DNA from: CAZSDP01 sp964605665
GTDB lineage: Bacteria > Planctomycetota > UBA8108 > UBA1146
DNA length: 64,000 nucleotides
NCBI GenBank assembly: GCA_964605665.1
Contig: CAZSDP010000015.1
Span: 49,181-113,180, forward strand
Direction of reading: 5' to 3'
The notes beneath the pieces are model-generated. The model worked only from the letters and a program-made list of their open reading frames with translations, did not search any database and had not been told where the DNA came from. Both the position numbers and the translations under genes were made by a program. The number at the start of each line of letters is the position of its first letter. The stretch's first letter is position 1. Shown piece by piece: positions 61,938 to 64,000 of this stretch.

Positions 61938-62995
61938 CCCACTCCCCATCCCAAGAGCTGAATCGCACGGATGCTCCGATCTTGGTCACCGGAGGCGGCG
62001 GGTTCATCGGCGGGGGAATCGTCCGTGCCTTGCTGGAGCAGGGGCATCGCGTTCGGAGTTTCTCCCGAAGCGAACACCTTCCGCTGAAAAACCTCGGGGT
62101 AGAGTGCGCTGTGGGAGATCTCAGTGATCGAGATGCGGTGATCGCAGCGGCGGAAGGTTGCTCTCTCATCTTCCATGTCGCAGCACTCGCTGGAGTCTGG
62201 GGAAATCGCGACGAATACTGGGCGACCAACGTCACCGGAACCGAACACGTCCTCGACGCCTGCCGCGTGCATAGCATCGATCGATTGGTCTTCACCAGCT
62301 CCCCGAGCGTCACCTTCGCTGGCCTCGATCAACAGGGCATCGATGAGTCAGAGCCGTACCCAGAGAAGTTCTTGGCAGATTATCCGAGAACTAAAGCGGA
62401 AGCAGAGCGTCGCGTGCGCAATGCGGCAAATCGCCGCTTGGCGACAGTCTCTCTCCGCCCCCACCTGGTCTGGGGGCCTGACGATCCTCACTTTCTTCCC
62501 CGTTTGATCGACCGAGCAAAACGAGGGAAGTTGCGCTTGGTCGGTGACGGTCGATCACGAGTCGATTCGACTTACATCGACAACGCGGTGATCGCCCATT
62601 TGAACGCGGCCGCGCGACTCTTCCCCGACTCCCCGATCTCCGGGCGCGCATATTTCATTTCAAATGGTGAACCGCTCCCGGTGGGCGATCTTCTCTCGAG
62701 ACTGTTAGGGGCCGCAGGACTTCCTCCTATCACCCGAACAGTTCCCACTCCGCTGGCAGTCGGTCTCGGTGGTATCCTCGAGGGAGTCTATCGAGTATTG
62801 CGCCGAAAACAGGAGCCGCCGATCACTCGCTTCGTCGCCCGACAACTCTCGACCGATCATTGGTTCGATCTCAGTGCGGCGAGAAGAGACCTTGGATATC
62901 TCCCTGAAGTGACGATCGAAGAGGGGATCAACAGAGTTCGGACACACCTGAGCGGCACCGAAGAGAAGCACGCACAACCGGAACCAACCCCGTGA
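61934..62995 (+). CDS. oleD: OleD-like NAD(P)H-dependent beta-ketoacid reductase
   Basis: 353 residues, short-chain dehydrogenase of the 3-beta-HSD/epimerase type. Dinucleotide loop LVTGGGGFIGGGIV, the stretch FHVAALAGVWGNRDEYWATN, catalytic Ser in FTSSPSV and YxxxK in DYPRTKAEAE. OleD reduces the OleA 2-alkyl-3-keto acid to the 3-hydroxy acid used by OleC. ATG start overlaps oleC; stop overlaps the phosphopantetheinyl-transferase GTG (62992-62995). A hydrophobic stretch near residue 270 (TPLAVGLGGILEGVYRVL) may aid membrane association. Confidence 0.94.
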   Translation: MTHSPSQELNRTDAPILVTGGGGFIGGGIVRALLEQGHRVRSFSRSEHLPLKNLGVECAVGDLSDRDAVIAAAEGCSLIFHVAALAGVWGNRDEYWATNVTGTEHVLDACRVHSIDRLVFTSSPSVTFAGLDQQGIDESEPYPEKFLADYPRTKAEAERRVRNAANRRLATVSLRPHLVWGPDDPHFLPRLIDRAKRGKLRLVGDGRSRVDSTYIDNAVIAHLNAAARLFPDSPISGRAYFISNGEPLPVGDLLSRLLGAAGLPPITRTVPTPLAVGLGGILEGVYRVLRRKQEPPITRFVARQLSTDHWFDLSAARRDLGYLPEVTIEEGINRVRTHLSGTEEKHAQPEPTP

Positions 62996-63723
62996 ACCGT
63001 TCGCAGAGAGAACCGATCATTCCGCCAGAAGGAGCCCTCCACCTCTACGAAGGGCGCCTCGATCTCCCCGAAGATCAGGTCGAGAAATTCCGCGACGATC
63101 TCAGCACAGAAGAGCGGCGCCTCATCGATCGAAGGGTCACCCCTGAACTCCGCAGGCGCGCCACCGTCTCTCGAGGACTGCTCCGACATTGTTTGGGGAC
63201 GGCCCTCGGAATCACTCCCAGCTCGGTGGTGATCGACTCGGGACAGCATGGAAAACCGATCTTGCGGCACCCGAGAGAAGCGACCGCCCTCAGTTTCAAT
63301 CTCAGCCATACCGCTGAACTGTGGATCCTCGCCCTCGCGCCCGCGAATCAGATCGTCGGAGTCGATATCGAAACGCCACGCGATGAAACCGATTGGGACT
63401 CCCTGGTCTCCCGTTACTTCAGCCCCTGGGAAGCTCAGGAATTCAGCAGACTCTCCCCCAAGCAGCGCAAAGAATCTTTCTTCCGAACATGGTGTGCGAA
63501 GGAAGCATTTCTGAAGGCGCGCGGAACTGGGCTCGCCACCCCCCTGGCGGCATTCGATGTTGAAGTAGACCCAGAGCAGCCACTTCGGTTACACGACGTG
63601 CGACTCGAGGATGAAACGGCAGAAGATTGGTGGATCACTCCGATCGATGGTCTCGAAGTTCCGGGTGCGGTGGCCGGTCAGGGAAAAGAACCCTCTGTGG
63701 AGCAATTCAACCTTTTGATCTGA
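62992..63723 (+). CDS. Sfp-type 4'-phosphopantetheinyl transferase
   Basis: 243 residues. Signature segments HGKPIL, SFNLSHTAELW, GVDIETPRD and FRTWCAKEAFLKARGTGL place it in the Sfp/Gsp class. The Asp and Glu of VDIE and the Glu of KEAFLK are magnesium and CoA ligands. It would convert the five apo-ACP domains of the synthase to their holo form, the PfaE function. It overlaps oleD by four bases, so the last gene of the ole string serves the PUFA synthase. This ties the two halves of the locus together. Confidence 0.93.
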   Translation: MNRSQREPIIPPEGALHLYEGRLDLPEDQVEKFRDDLSTEERRLIDRRVTPELRRRATVSRGLLRHCLGTALGITPSSVVIDSGQHGKPILRHPREATALSFNLSHTAELWILALAPANQIVGVDIETPRDETDWDSLVSRYFSPWEAQEFSRLSPKQRKESFFRTWCAKEAFLKARGTGLATPLAAFDVEVDPEQPLRLHDVRLEDETAEDWWITPIDGLEVPGAVAGQGKEPSVEQFNLLI

Positions 63724-63796
63724 GATTGGCACAATCGCTTCCCCCGGAGAGAAACTCCGAGAACCTCCGAAACCAACGCGATTCTCTCAGCGAGGG

Positions 63797-64000
63797 TCAG
63801 GGGTTTGCGCAGCCGAGAGAGTCATCAGTTCGATCGAGGCCCGCATCGGGGAATGGCGGGGCGGGCTCCGGCCCCCCGGCGAACAGATAGTTCAAGAGGT
63901 AGATCGGGGCGGCGAGATCGGGCGCACCGTCGGCCATGGCGTTCGCCGCGGTCTCGGCAACGCGAGATCTCATCTGTAATAGAAGCTCCCGCATTCTCAA
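63797..64000 (-). CDS. 3' end of a dockerin-tailed protein, cut by the window edge
   Basis: Only the last 67 residues are inside the window. The sequence DGAPDLAAPIYLLNYLFAGG, then PFPDAGLDRTDDSLGC, matches the second half of the dockerin-like tails on the 5164 and 12928 gene products. The calcium loop is degenerate (ANAMADGAPDL instead of D.N.DG..DL). The rest of the gene, and so its function, lies beyond position 64000. It may be a decayed or divergent copy. Confidence 0.6.
   Translation of the reverse strand: MRMRELLLQMRSRVAETAANAMADGAPDLAAPIYLLNYLFAGGPEPAPPFPDAGLDRTDDSLGCANP

Noticed and set aside
1..64000. CRISPR arrays, tRNA, rRNA, insertion sequences
   Set aside because: No regularly spaced repeats other than the 15-bp tandem array, no cloverleaf with a T-loop sequence, and no transposase motif was found by eye.

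Overview
The window (about 64 kb, high GC, densely packed) looks like a draft or metagenome-assembled chromosome segment of a Planctomycetota-like bacterium. The grounds are secreted proteins ending in a two-EF-hand dockerin-like tail of the form FVRGD.N.(D/S)G....DAI..L.FLFSGG, a DUF58 + BatA-type von Willebrand operon, many lipoproteins, and TTG/GTG starts with 4-base gene overlaps. The phylum is an inference. A run of 100 N at 24089-24188 marks an assembly gap inside a 15-bp tandem repeat. No rRNA, tRNA, CRISPR array or transposase was seen.

Layout. (1) 1-4926: end of a MoxR/BatA-like operon. (2) 5164-7224: secreted carboxypeptidase-regulatory-repeat/dockerin protein with a clear terminator. 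(3) 7504-12756, minus strand: a three-gene envelope operon with a YVTN beta-propeller, a cytochrome c fused to a LivK-like binding protein, and a SurA-like/DsbA-like fusion. (4) 12928-17697, minus: large subtilisin-like protease with about nine beta-sandwich repeats and a dockerin tail. (5) 18226-25644: beta-propeller lipoprotein, beta-helix lipoprotein, sensor kinase and NtrC-type sigma-54 activator. (6) 26610-39561: seven tightly overlapping genes plus one leading gene, for glycan assembly and export: three glycosyltransferases, an ABC exporter with an acidic insert, two APH-fold kinases, an AlgE-like outer-membrane barrel and a second beta-helix lipoprotein paralogous to the one beside the kinase. 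A sigma-54-type -24/-12 element and three AGCCAA-centred repeats lie between (5) and (6). This suggests that the two-component system controls the glycan operon.

(7) 39908-63723 is the highlight. A PUFA-synthase-type iterative polyketide/fatty-acid synthase occupies 39908-56213: enoyl reductase; KS-AT-5xACP-KR-DH; KS-CLF-AT-DH-DH. It is translationally coupled to OleA. OleB, OleC, OleD and an Sfp-type phosphopantetheinyl transferase follow 2 kb downstream in a second overlapping gene string. Together these encode a complete route from malonyl units, through long polyunsaturated acyl chains, to head-to-head condensed polyunsaturated hydrocarbons. The two halves are separated by a minus-strand MscS channel and a DUF188 gene. 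PUFA synthases and OleABCD are each known families. Their fusion into one dedicated locus, with OleA overlapping the last synthase gene and no acyltransferase or thioesterase visible, is the most promising undescribed system here.
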